Both the position numbers and the translations under genes were made by a program. 64,000 nucleotides of DNA. Origin: CAVTWH01 sp963850915 (lineage in GTDB: Bacteria > Actinomycetota > Actinomycetes > Mycobacteriales > Micromonosporaceae). Below the pieces are notes generated by a model. The model searched no databases. It was given only the letters and a program-made list of their open reading frames with translations, and was not told the DNA's origin. The stretch is taken from assembly GCA_963850915.1 (NCBI GenBank), contig CAWKND010000004.1:62001-126000 (forward strand), read 5' to 3'. Below, in pieces: positions 42,741 to 50,423 of the stretch; within the stretch, counting starts at the first letter, position 1; each line of letters opens with the position of its first letter.

Positions 42741-43478
42741 TCAGGCGGTGGAGAAGACGCTGTACACCTCGGCGAGCCGGCCGGCGGGCAGCCCGGCCGC
42801 CGCCGCGTTCGCCGCGGTCATCTGGCGTACCCGCTCCTCCAGCTCGATGTGGCTGGTCTGCGTCACGTGCGCCTCGAGGGCGGCGAGCTTCTGCGGGAAC
42901 ACCTCGGTGATGTCCACGGCGTGGTCGGGGTTCGGGCCGGCCTGGTACCACACCTCGCGTACCGTCCACGGCTGCAGACCCTCGTCGCGCAGCAGCTCGG
43001 GGAGGGCGAACTCGTTGCGGGCGTCGGGGTAGATGGCGCACGTGGTGGCCTCCCCGACGGCCAGGTGGTCGGGGTGGCTGGGGCCGGCGATGCGGTCGTA
43101 CCGGCGCAGTGGTGACGAGGTGAGTACCCGGTCCGGCCGGTACCGGCGGATCGCCCGCACGATGTCCTTGCGCAGCTCCAGCGAGGGCGTGACGCTGCCG
43201 TCCCGGTACCCCTCCAGGAACTCCACCTGGGTGACCCCGACGGCGGCCGCGGCGGCCCGCTGCTCGGCCTCCCGCAGGGCCGGCATCTGATCGCGGGGGG
43301 TGGCGTCGAAGCCGCCCGAGTCACCCCGGGTGACCAGCAGGTAGGTGACCTCGATACCGGCCTGTACCCAGGTGGCGATGGTGCCGGCGGAGCCGAAGTC
43401 CACGTCGTCCGGGTGCGCGACCACCACGAGTACCCGCTGCGCGTCATCGATCGGCTTGGCCGACGGAGGGAAGCTCAC
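42741..43478 (-). CDS. PIG-L family deacetylase
   Basis: A protein of 245 residues of the GlcNAc-PI deacetylase family, which includes MshB and Mca. Zinc motif AHPDDVDFGSAGTI near residue 23 and SHPDHLAVGEATT (about residues 147-159) supply His/Asp ligands. MshB makes the mycothiol precursor; this shorter member (no Mca- or MshB-specific sequence visible to me) may act on another sugar. GTG 43478 has TAGGCT 8 nt upstream (43487-43492), so the mRNA is probably leaderless; the longer frame to 43556 is not supported. Confidence 0.9.
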   Translation of the reverse strand: MSFPPSAKPIDDAQRVLVVVAHPDDVDFGSAGTIATWVQAGIEVTYLLVTRGDSGGFDATPRDQMPALREAEQRAAAAAVGVTQVEFLEGYRDGSVTPSLELRKDIVRAIRRYRPDRVLTSSPLRRYDRIAGPSHPDHLAVGEATTCAIYPDARNEFALPELLRDEGLQPWTVREVWYQAGPNPDHAVDITEVFPQKLAALEAHVTQTSHIELEERVRQMTAANAAAAGLPAGRLAEVYSVFSTA

Positions 43479-43533
43479 GAGCACCGAGCCTAGCCGCTGC
43501 CCCGCGGCCCCCGCTGAAGGCGGCGCGCTCCGG

Positions 43534-43905
43534 CTACAGCCGACCCCGACCGGCACGAAGGATGAGCAGCGCCAACTGGGTACCGTCAGCGCCCAGCGCG
43601 GCCCGGAACCGGTCCATGATCTCGCGCTCGCGGGAGAGCACCAGGCGGGTACCCCCGGAGGCGACCCGGGTGGCCCCGACCTCCCGGGAGATCGCCGCGC
43701 GCTCCTGCCACAGCGCGATGATGGCGGCGTCGATGTCGTCGATGCGGGTACGCAGCCCGGCGATGTGCGAATCGGCGGCTGCCGGCTCGGCGGTGGCCGA
43801 GGCGGCTGTCCCGCCGTCCGGACTGCCGGAGTGTTGACCGCCGGGTTGACTGTTACCGGGCTGGGTGTCGCCGGACTGTGGGTCGTCCAGGATGGTGGCG
43901 CTCAT
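43534..43905 (-). CDS. aroQ: Chorismate mutase (AroQ type)
   Basis: An AroQ-class all-helical chorismate mutase of 123 residues that makes prephenate for Phe and Tyr. The catalytic helix is RTRIDDIDAAIIALWQERAAISREVGATRVASGGTRLVLSREREIMDRFRAALG. A Gly/Ser/Pro-rich N-terminal tail of about 45 residues (GDTQPGNSQPGGQHSGSPDG) precedes it. The orthologue Rv0948c also sits near uvrD1. Start ATG 43905 has GAAGGAGC 8 nt upstream. The leader region 43969-44083 contains a probable Phe/Tyr attenuator. Confidence 0.93.
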   Translation of the reverse strand: MSATILDDPQSGDTQPGNSQPGGQHSGSPDGGTAASATAEPAAADSHIAGLRTRIDDIDAAIIALWQERAAISREVGATRVASGGTRLVLSREREIMDRFRAALGADGTQLALLILRAGRGRL

Positions 43906-43968
43906 CGTGCTGCTCCTTCGGTGGTCACGTGCGGGCGGGTGGACCGGCCCGGTGCACGCCCGGAACGC

Positions 43969-44057
43969 CGAAACGCCCCGAGCTGGCGAGCCCGGGGCGT
44001 TTCGTAGGTCTTGTCGATCAGGCGCGACCTACGGCTGCCGGACTTCCGACGCCGTAG
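43969..44057 (-). promoter_or_regulatory. Predicted transcription attenuator of aroQ
   Basis: On the minus strand four segments can pair. 1:2 is CTACGGC (44051-44057) with GCCGTAG (44029-44035). 2:3 is CGTAGGTC (44026-44033) with GACCTACG (44003-44010). 3:4 is CGAAACGCCCCG (43993-44004) with its complement CGGGGCGTTTCG (43969-43980), the terminator stem. Segment 1 carries the tandem Tyr codons of the leader peptide. Stalling there would free segment 2 for the antiterminator, as in trp-type attenuators. Confidence 0.72.
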
Positions 44058-44083
44058 TAGAAAAATCGCTGCTGACCGGACAC
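44018..44083 (-). CDS. Leader peptide of aroQ (FFYY control codons)
   Basis: A 21-codon ORF too short for normal gene finding. It starts at GTG 44083 and contains QQRFFYYGVG, that is TTT TTC TAC TAC in succession at codons 7-10, and stops at TGA 44018-44020 inside the antiterminator loop. The 44-kb membrane gene on the same strand starts upstream at 44630 and ends at 44118. A -10 (GATACT) and -35 (TTGACG) precede it directly, so the peptide is probably translated from a leaderless mRNA. Its role would be to sense charged tRNA-Phe and tRNA-Tyr. Confidence 0.72.
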   Translation of the reverse strand: MSGQQRFFYYGVGSPAAVGRA

Positions 44084-44090
44084 GTCGACG

Positions 44091-44121
44091 AGTATCCCAT
44101 CCGGGCCGGGGCGCCCGTCAA
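44091..44121 (-). promoter_or_regulatory. Promoter of the aroQ leader
   Basis: TTGACG (44116-44121) and GATACT (44091-44096) on the minus strand with a 19-nt spacer; 7 nt from -10 to the leader GTG. Confidence 0.65.
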
Positions 44122-44630
44122 GTGTTACTGGATCCGTCCGCCCCGGTGGCCGCCGGCTGTTGCTGGCCCGGCGGCTGGCGCCGGCCGGCGTACCAGAGCC
44201 AGGCCAGGCCGACCAGTGGCAGTACGAGCGGCACGTAGCCGTACCCCTGGCCGAAGTCGGACCACACGGTGGCGTCCGGGAAGGCGTCCGGGTCGGCGAG
44301 GCTGGCGGTACCCACCGCGAGTACGCCGACCAGCTCCACTCCGACACAGGCCAGGGCGAGCCGCCGGCGGTCCAGGGCCAGCGCGACGGTGGCCAGGATG
44401 TAGATCACCCCGGCAAGAGCCGAGAGGAGGTACGGCACCGGCGCGTCGTGGAACTTGGTGGCGATCTGTACCCCCGCCCGTGCCGTCGCGGAGAGCGCGA
44501 ACAGCCCGTAGACGCCGACGAGTACCCGCCCCGGGCCGGAGTTGATCCGGCTCCGCCCCGACTTCTGCTTTTCAGTCATACCAACCGTTTCAGCCATGCC
44601 ACGTGCTCGCATACCAGTTGCTTCAGCCAT
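44118..44630 (-). CDS. Hypothetical four-helix membrane protein
   Basis: A protein of 170 residues (153 if ATG 44579 is used). Four hydrophobic helices between residues about 35 and 150 (VLVGVYGLFALSATARAG, YLLSALAGVIYILATVALAL, RLALACVGVELVGVLAVGT, YVPLVLPLVGLAWLWYAG). The N-terminus contains a duplicated MAEATGM/MAETVGM unit. The 44630 start overlaps the previous stop (ATGGCTGA), favouring coupling. I do not recognise a function. Confidence 0.75.
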   Translation of the reverse strand: MAEATGMRARGMAETVGMTEKQKSGRSRINSGPGRVLVGVYGLFALSATARAGVQIATKFHDAPVPYLLSALAGVIYILATVALALDRRRLALACVGVELVGVLAVGTASLADPDAFPDATVWSDFGQGYGYVPLVLPLVGLAWLWYAGRRQPPGQQQPAATGADGSSNT

Positions 44631-44979
44631 GCCAGACCTGGTTCAGGCGCACGACGAGGACCGGGTCGACCAGGCAGGCGACCGCCCCGATCAGCGATCC
44701 CCACCGGGTCGGCTCCAGTCGGGCGAGTACCAGCCCGACCGGGATGATCAGCGCGATGGTGATCAGGTACCCGACGAACGCTACCGGCTCCGCCGGACTC
44801 CCCGCGCCGAGTGCCCGTCCCACGCTGGTACCCACGTGCACCAGTACCACCAGCTCCACCGCGCCCAGCGCGATCAGCTCGCGGCTGCCGGGGGGCCGGT
44901 CGCGCGCGGTCTGGATCAGCAACCAGACCGCCAGCAGCAGGGCGCAGATGACGACCGCGGCGCCGGTCCAGTCAGTCAT
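44623..44979 (-). CDS. Hypothetical four-helix membrane protein
   Basis: A protein of 118 residues with four hydrophobic segments: AAVVICALLLAVWLLI, ELIALGAVELVVLVHVGTSV, AFVGYLITIALIIPVGLVLA and SLIGAVACLVDPVLVV. It overlaps the next membrane gene by 8 nt, and the two probably form one unit. Family unknown to me, though similar small membrane pairs occur next to chorismate mutase in related genomes by my recollection (weak). Confidence 0.78.
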   Translation of the reverse strand: MTDWTGAAVVICALLLAVWLLIQTARDRPPGSRELIALGAVELVVLVHVGTSVGRALGAGSPAEPVAFVGYLITIALIIPVGLVLARLEPTRWGSLIGAVACLVDPVLVVRLNQVWHG

Positions 44980-45039
44980 GGCGTGACCCTACTTTCCCTC
45001 CTCTTTTGCTTGGTCTTGGGTCCCTTGGTTGCGGTGGTC

Positions 45040-45109
45040 GGCGGCGGGCGGGGGTGACCGCTCTGGGCGGTCAGGCTTGATCCCGACGCGGTCACCCCCG
45101 CCCGCCGCC
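45040..45109. terminator. Long-stem hairpin with conserved loop, copy 2
   Basis: Perfect 22-bp arms (45040-45061 and 45088-45109) enclose a 26-nt loop that matches the loop at 32691-32716 in 23 of 26 positions. The arms differ from copy 1 but are fully complementary. It lies in the 356-nt non-coding stretch 44980-45335 before pcrA. Confidence 0.8.
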
Positions 45110-45153
45110 TGGCGATCCGGCCGTGGGGAGTGGCGGTTTAGAGCTTCGGGTGT

Positions 45154-45252
45154 GCTGTGGCTCGCACGGCGCTGTGGCTCGTCTGGCGCTGTGGCTCGTA
45201 TGGCGCTGTGGCTCTGTCGGCTGTGGCTCGGACGGTGCTGTGGTTCTTTGGC
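45154..45252. repeat. 17-bp tandem repeat before pcrA
   Basis: About six copies of GCTGTGGCTCG plus a variable hexanucleotide (CACGGC, TCTGGC, TATGGC, then diverged). It starts 45 nt after the hairpin, repeating the hairpin-plus-repeat arrangement found after guaA. Confidence 0.8.
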
Positions 45253-45320
45253 TGCTGTTTCTTCGGTGCGGGCTGCTGGGGTTTCGGTGCGGGGTTTCTG
45301 GGGGTGTCGGGGGGCGGGCA

Positions 45321-45326
45321 TAGGAT
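45321..45326 (+). promoter_or_regulatory. -10 box TAGGAT for pcrA
   Basis: TAGGAT, 9 nt before ATG 45336, without a Shine-Dalgarno sequence. Confidence 0.5.
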
Positions 45327-45335
45327 CGGGTACCG

Positions 45336-48056
45336 ATGCAGTCACTCTTTGAACCCCAGCCGCCGGAGTCCCAGCTGCCTGACTTCCCGCCGCCCGAATC
45401 CCGGTCGCCCGAGTCCCAGCCGCCTGAGTCCCGGTCGCCCGAGTCCCGGTCGCCCGAGTCCCGGTCGGCTGAGCGCCGGTCGGCTGAGTCCCCGTCGCGG
45501 GAGTCGCAGCCTGCGCCCGGGGGGCGCCCGCCGCGTGCCCAGCACGCGGGCGACGGAGCCGGTCGGGAGGCGGATCCGCCGTCCGGCGCGGGCGGTGCCG
45601 ATGGTGGGTCGCGCCGCCGTCGGTTGACCGGTGCGGGGCTGCTGGAGGGGTTGAATGAGCCGCAGCGGGCGGCGGTGACCCATGCCGGGGGGCCGTTGCT
45701 GATCGTGGCGGGCGCCGGCTCCGGCAAGACGCGGGTACTCACCAACCGGATCGCCTACCTGCTCGCCGAGCGCGGCGTACACCCGGGGGAGATCCTCGCG
45801 ATCACCTTCACCAACAAAGCGGCCGGCGAGATGAAGGAGCGGGTCGCCCACCTCGTCGGCAACCGGGCCCGGCTGATGTGGGTCTCCACCTTCCACTCCG
45901 CGTGCGTACGCATCCTGCGCGCCGAGCACGAGCACCTGGGCCTGAAGTCGACGTTCTCGATCTACGACGCCGACGACTCGCGGCGGCTGATGCACCTGGT
46001 CGCCCGGGAACTCGACCTGGACCCGAAGCGGCACCCGGCCCGGGCGCTGGCCGCGCAGGTCTCCAACCTGAAGAACGAGCTGATCGACCCCGACTCGGCG
46101 CACGCGGCCGCGAAGAACTCGATGGAGCGCTCGGTCGCCGAGGCGTACGCCCTGTACCAGCGGCGCCTTGCCGAGGCACACGCGCTCGACTTCGACGACC
46201 TGATCATGAGTACCGTCCACCTGCTGCAGGCGTTCCCCGGGGTGGCCGAGAAGTACCGCCGCCGCTTCCGGCACGTACTCGTCGACGAATACCAGGACAC
46301 CAACCAGGCGCAGTACATGCTGGTCAAGGAGCTGGTCGGGCACGGCGCGGGCGACCTTCCCCCGGCCGAGCTGTGCGTGGTGGGCGACGCCGACCAGTCG
46401 ATCTACGCGTTCCGCGGCGCCACCATCCGCAACATCCTGGAGTTCGAGCGCGACTTCCCCAACGCCCGCACCATCCTGTTGGAGCAGAACTACCGCTCCA
46501 CCCAGACCATCCTGTCCGCCGCCAACGCGGTGATCGACCGGAACACCGAGCGCAAGCCCAAGCGGCTCTGGAGCGACCAGGGCGCCGGCGAGCAGATCGT
46601 CGGCTACGTCGCCGACACCGAGCACAGCGAGGCCGACTGGATCGCCCGGGAGATCGACCGGCTCTGTGACGCCGGCAAGGCCAAGCCCAAGGACGTCGCG
46701 GTCTTCTACCGGACCAACGCCCAGTCCCGGGTGTTCGAGGAGGTGTTCATCCGGATCGGCCTGCCCTACAAGGTGGTCGGCGGAGTGCGCTTCTACGAGC
46801 GCAAGGAAGTCAAGGACACGCTGGCCTACCTGCGGGCCATCGACAACCCGGACGACACGGTCAGCGTGCGCCGCATCCTGAACACCCCGCGCCGGGGCAT
46901 CGGCGACAAGGCCGAGGAGTCGGTGGAGAAGCTCGCCAGCCGGGAGCGGATCTCCTTCGGCGCGGCGCTCAGCCGGGCCGGCGAAGCACCGGGCATCGCA
47001 CCCCGCTCGGCCAGTGCCATCGCCGACTGGGTACGGATGATGGACGAACTACGCGAGCTCTCCGCCACGGAGCCGCCCGAGACGGTGGTGGAGGCGGTAC
47101 TGCAGCGCTCCGGTTACCTGGCGGAGCTGGAGGAGAGCGTCGACCCGCAGGACGAGGGGCGGGTGGAGAACCTGCAGGAGCTGGTGAGCGTTGCCCGCGA
47201 GTACACCGAACGGGTGGCCGCCACCGTCGCCGCCGACAGCCAGGCCGCGCAGGCCGAGACCGACGGCGAGAGTTACGGGCCGGTGATCGGTACCGACAGC
47301 GGCCCGGCACCGCTCGCCTACGTCGCCGGCGCCGCGGACGCGGCCTCGCCCGACGCCGGCCGGGCCACCCTCGCCGGCTTCCTGGAGCAGGTGGCGCTGG
47401 TGGCCGATGCCGACCAGATCCCGTCCGACGACCCCGAGCACGACGGGGTGGTCACGTTGATGACCCTGCACACCGCCAAGGGCCTGGAGTTCCCGGTGGT
47501 CTTCCTGACCGGACTCGAGGACGGCGTCTTCCCGCACCTGCGCTCGCTCGGCAACCACCGCGAGCTGGAGGAGGAGCGCCGGCTGGCCTACGTGGGCATC
47601 ACCCGGGCCCGGCACCGGCTCTACCTGTCCCGCGCGGTCACCCGCAGCGCCTGGGGGGCGCCGCAGTACAACCCGGCCTCGCGGTTCCTGGAGGAGCTGC
47701 CGGAGGAGCTGACCCGGTGGGAGCGCACCGAGGGGGCGTACACGAGCTGGTCGGGTAGCGGCGGCGGAGTCGGTGGGCGCGGCTCCTTTGTGGGTACGCC
47801 CAGGGCAGCCACTCCGGGCGCGGCGCGGATCGCCGAGCGGCTGGGTATCAACGCCGCCGGCCTCACCACCGCCAGTGAACTGTCCAAAGTGGAGGTACCG
47901 TCGCTGTCCGCCGGGGACCGGGTGAATCACCAGCGGTGGGGGCTGGGGCGGGTACTCGCTGTGCAGGGCGCCGGTCCGCGCGCGCAGGTACAGATCGACT
48001 TCGGCGATCAGGTGATGTGGCTGGTACTCCGGCACGCCCCGATCGAGAAGATCTGA
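45336..48056 (+). CDS. pcrA: UvrD/PcrA DNA helicase
   Basis: SF1A 3'-to-5' helicase of 906 residues for repair and replication-fork processing. Motifs: Walker A VAGAGSGKTR (about residue 128), motif Ia ILAITFTNKAAGEMKERV, DEYQDTNQAQY (motif II, about 316), GDADQSIYAFRGA, QNYRSTQ, MTLHTAKGLEFPVVFL, and VGITRARHRL. The first 100 residues are a low-complexity extension with seven PES(R/Q) repeats encoded by CCGAGTCCC-type tandem DNA repeats; the MQSLF start is typical for actinobacterial PcrA. The C-terminal Tudor-like tail begins SAGDRVNHQRWGLG. Orthologue position: Rv0949. Confidence 0.97.
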   Translation: MQSLFEPQPPESQLPDFPPPESRSPESQPPESRSPESRSPESRSAERRSAESPSRESQPAPGGRPPRAQHAGDGAGREADPPSGAGGADGGSRRRRLTGAGLLEGLNEPQRAAVTHAGGPLLIVAGAGSGKTRVLTNRIAYLLAERGVHPGEILAITFTNKAAGEMKERVAHLVGNRARLMWVSTFHSACVRILRAEHEHLGLKSTFSIYDADDSRRLMHLVARELDLDPKRHPARALAAQVSNLKNELIDPDSAHAAAKNSMERSVAEAYALYQRRLAEAHALDFDDLIMSTVHLLQAFPGVAEKYRRRFRHVLVDEYQDTNQAQYMLVKELVGHGAGDLPPAELCVVGDADQSIYAFRGATIRNILEFERDFPNARTILLEQNYRSTQTILSAANAVIDRNTERKPKRLWSDQGAGEQIVGYVADTEHSEADWIAREIDRLCDAGKAKPKDVAVFYRTNAQSRVFEEVFIRIGLPYKVVGGVRFYERKEVKDTLAYLRAIDNPDDTVSVRRILNTPRRGIGDKAEESVEKLASRERISFGAALSRAGEAPGIAPRSASAIADWVRMMDELRELSATEPPETVVEAVLQRSGYLAELEESVDPQDEGRVENLQELVSVAREYTERVAATVAADSQAAQAETDGESYGPVIGTDSGPAPLAYVAGAADAASPDAGRATLAGFLEQVALVADADQIPSDDPEHDGVVTLMTLHTAKGLEFPVVFLTGLEDGVFPHLRSLGNHRELEEERRLAYVGITRARHRLYLSRAVTRSAWGAPQYNPASRFLEELPEELTRWERTEGAYTSWSGSGGGVGGRGSFVGTPRAATPGAARIAERLGINAAGLTTASELSKVEVPSLSAGDRVNHQRWGLGRVLAVQGAGPRAQVQIDFGDQVMWLVLRHAPIEKI

Positions 48057-48093
48057 GCCTCGCGCGATAGCGCGACTTGACGACAGACAGCCG

Positions 48094-48128
48094 AATGGCC
48101 CGGCGCGCGTGGTGCGCACCGGGCCATT
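48094..48128. terminator. Bidirectional terminator after pcrA
   Basis: AATGGCCCGG and CCGGGCCATT arms with an inner GCGC pairing, between convergent pcrA and the M23 gene. Confidence 0.75.
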
Positions 48129-48152
48129 TCGGTCGGGGGGTTCGGGGGCGGG

Positions 48153-49022
48153 TCAGCAGCCGTTCAGGTTGACGCCGTGGGCGCGCAGGAACGCGGCCGG
48201 CTCGATCCGGCTCCACATGCCGTTCCACACCTCGAAGTGCAGGTGCGGGCCCTGGGCGTCGCCGGTCGCACCCTCGAGGGATACGGTCTGGCCGGCCTCG
48301 ACGTGCTGACCGGCGTGCACCAGCAGCTTGCTGGCGTGGCCGTACAGCGTGTACGTGCTGCCGCCGTGGTTGATGATCACCATGTTGCCGTACCCACCGG
48401 CGTTCCAGCCGGCCTGCACGACGGTACCGGCGGCCGCCGCCCGGATCGGGTGACCCGACGCGTTGGCGAAGTCGATGCCCTGGTGCTCGGTACCCCAGCG
48501 CGGGCCGTAGCAGGAGGTCAGCTGGAAGCTGTCCATCGGCGTGACCCAGGCGGCCTTCGCCTTCGGGGCAGCGGCCTTAGGTGCGGCGGCCTTAGGTGCG
48601 GCGGCCTTCGGGGCGGCCTTGGGAGCGGTCTTCGGCGCCGCGGGCGCGGCCGGAGCTGCGGGGGCAGCCGGGGCAGCAGGTGCGGCGGGGGAGGCCGGTG
48701 CGGTGGACGGCACGCTGGTGGCCGAGCTGCTCGCCTCGGGGCGGGTGGCGCGGTTGGCCCGGTCGTCCGCGGAGCGGTCAGCGCTCACGGTCGCGACGTG
48801 GCTCGTGGGCGAGTCATGGGCGGCGCTGTAGACGGAGGTCGTCACGGCGCCGGCCAGGCCGGTACCGACGAGGGCGACGCTCGCCACGAGCGCGGTCTTG
48901 CCGCGGCCACTCAGGTTGGCGCGGTCCATCAGGCGGACCCGCTCCATCAGGCTTGAACCGCTGGTCAGCGACCGGACACGGGTGGAGACGTTCGTGAACA
49001 GGTCAGAGGCGCGGAGCTGCAC
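48153..49022 (-). CDS. M23 family peptidoglycan endopeptidase
   Basis: A protein of 289 residues. A membrane or signal helix near residues 45-62 (KTALVASVALVGTGLAGAVTT) is followed by an Ala/Pro/Lys linker (SPAAPAAPAAP and KAAAPKAAAP repeats) and a C-terminal LytM domain. Zinc ligands are His and Asp in HQGIDFANASGHPI, His in YGHASKLL, and HLHFEVWNG, all intact, so it should cut peptide cross-links. Start GTG 49022 has AAGGA 9 nt upstream. Rv0950c has this position in mycobacteria. I searched the upstream 287 nt for a c-di-AMP riboswitch and did not recognise one. Confidence 0.92.
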   Translation of the reverse strand: MQLRASDLFTNVSTRVRSLTSGSSLMERVRLMDRANLSGRGKTALVASVALVGTGLAGAVTTSVYSAAHDSPTSHVATVSADRSADDRANRATRPEASSSATSVPSTAPASPAAPAAPAAPAAPAAPAAPKTAPKAAPKAAAPKAAAPKAAAPKAKAAWVTPMDSFQLTSCYGPRWGTEHQGIDFANASGHPIRAAAAGTVVQAGWNAGGYGNMVIINHGGSTYTLYGHASKLLVHAGQHVEAGQTVSLEGATGDAQGPHLHFEVWNGMWSRIEPAAFLRAHGVNLNGC

Positions 49023-49309
49023 GGGGGGAGTTCCTTCCATCACCGGGGGTGTGACTCGGTGCCTCCAACGATGCCTGGGAGGGGTCAAAAACCCAGGTCA
49101 GAGGGGCGAAGCCCGGTGATGGGGAACACAGCGGCATTTGCCACATATGCCGACGATGTCGAGAGATGACCGAAAAGTAACCGGAGTCCATGAGTGACGC
49201 CGGCCACATCTGATTCGGTGAGCCGCAGCACAATTCAGCATTCGGGAATTGGCTATTAGCCCGAATTATTCGCTATGTGCGGGTTTGCTACGGTGCTTAG
49301 CGCTGCTCG

Positions 49310-49999
49310 CTAGTCGACTGGCTGGGTTGCGTTGTCGATGTCAACCCCCCGCGCGAGGAGAAATGCCTTGGGCTCTACTGCCTTGCCCTGGAGCATTACC
49401 TCGAAATACAGCCCGTCACCGAAAGCATACCCACTGTCACCGCATAGTCCAAGTACCTCGCCGGCCATGACCTGCTGACCCTCGGTCACGAAGATCTTCG
49501 AGGAGTGGCCGTAGAGGATGGTCGTGCCGTCGCCGAGGTCCAGCAGCACCGCGTACCCGTAGCCGCCGTACGCGCGGGCCAGCTTCACCGTGCCGGAGTG
49601 CGTCGCGTAGTAGGGGGTACCGCCCTTGGCGGCCAGGTCAACGCCCGGGTGCAGGGTCGACTTGTCGGCGCTGAACGGGGTCGAGACGGTGTAGTTCTGC
49701 AGCGGCAGCATCCACAGGTCGCCGGCGGTCTGGTCGCTGGCGAGCAGGTCAACGCGGTCGGCGGCGCGGTTGGCCCGGTCGGCCGTGGCCTGCCGGGCGG
49801 CGTCACTACCTGCGAAGTTAGCGGTGAGAGCCGGGTTGCCGGTGTGGGTGTCGGGCATCGAGTGCGCGGCACCGAGTGCGACGATGCCGGCGCCCACGAA
49901 TGCGGTGGTAACGACGGCTGCGTAGCGCGAGCGGGGTGGAGTTGGTGCTCTGCGGCGCCCACGGTAACGGCCGCTATCTTCGCGAGAAGACACGCACAC
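49310..49999 (-). CDS. M23-like protein with a lost zinc-ligand motif
   Basis: A protein of 229 residues. A signal helix (YAAVVTTAFVGAGIVALGAA), then an M23 domain: HPGVDLAAKGGTPYYATHSGTV and YGHSSKIF are present, but the final H-x-H of the catalytic motif reads GLYFEV instead of HLHFEV. It is therefore probably a non-catalytic LytM protein, possibly an amidase activator or regulator. It starts at GTG 49999, and sits just before the active M23 gene, on the same strand. Confidence 0.86.
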   Translation of the reverse strand: MCVSSREDSGRYRGRRRAPTPPRSRYAAVVTTAFVGAGIVALGAAHSMPDTHTGNPALTANFAGSDAARQATADRANRAADRVDLLASDQTAGDLWMLPLQNYTVSTPFSADKSTLHPGVDLAAKGGTPYYATHSGTVKLARAYGGYGYAVLLDLGDGTTILYGHSSKIFVTEGQQVMAGEVLGLCGDSGYAFGDGLYFEVMLQGKAVEPKAFLLARGVDIDNATQPVD

Positions 50000-50423
50000 C
50001 CTCCGAATCGGTGGTCTATCAGCGGCCTGTGCACCAGGGGGAAGTCGGTGCGCCGGACCGCGTCATCAACCGGCACTGGGAGCCCCTGCTCGCGGTGAAC
50101 AGGTGTGGCCTGGAAGACAACAGGGGACACCGTAGCCAATCTGTGACCACAAAAACAAGCTGCGACACAACCTTCTCTATGCCACGGTGCGTCTGTGCGG
50201 CTCGTATCAGGACATTCGTAACCTACGCCGGTTGGAATCGTTAACTAACAACGCTTTCCGTATTCGAGCAAACACGATACGTGTGCGTAGATCAGTAACT
50301 TTCCGTGTCAGGATGATCTCGTACCGACACCTCCATGCCGGTACGCCCCGGGGAGTTACCGTTCATTCAGGCGCGCGCTATCGGCCCGGCGCGCGCGGTA
50401 CCCCAGCGAAGGACGGTTCACCG
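50000..50423. other. 424-nt non-coding region between divergent genes
   Basis: Holds the divergent promoters of the M23-like and B12-binding genes. A 13-bp palindrome ACACG-ATA-CGTGT (50272-50284) lies in an AT-richer stretch 50190-50320. I saw no gene or known riboswitch, including no cobalamin element. Confidence 0.5.

Noticed and set aside
44018..44347. 109-codon minus ORF containing the FFYY segment
   Set aside because: The upstream part overlaps the end of the membrane-protein gene in another frame and has no family features; only the last 21 codons, after the promoter, are supported.
48177..48956. Gly/Arg-rich plus-strand ORF over the M23 gene
   Set aside because: Antisense to the Ala/Pro/Lys linker; low complexity only because the real gene has repeats.
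49023..50423. Possible c-di-AMP (ydaO) or cobalamin riboswitch upstream of the M23 and B12 genes
   Set aside because: I looked for the conserved GGTGAATC and GCTAACC segments of ydaO and for a cobalamin box and did not find them on either strand. A covariance-model search would settle it.
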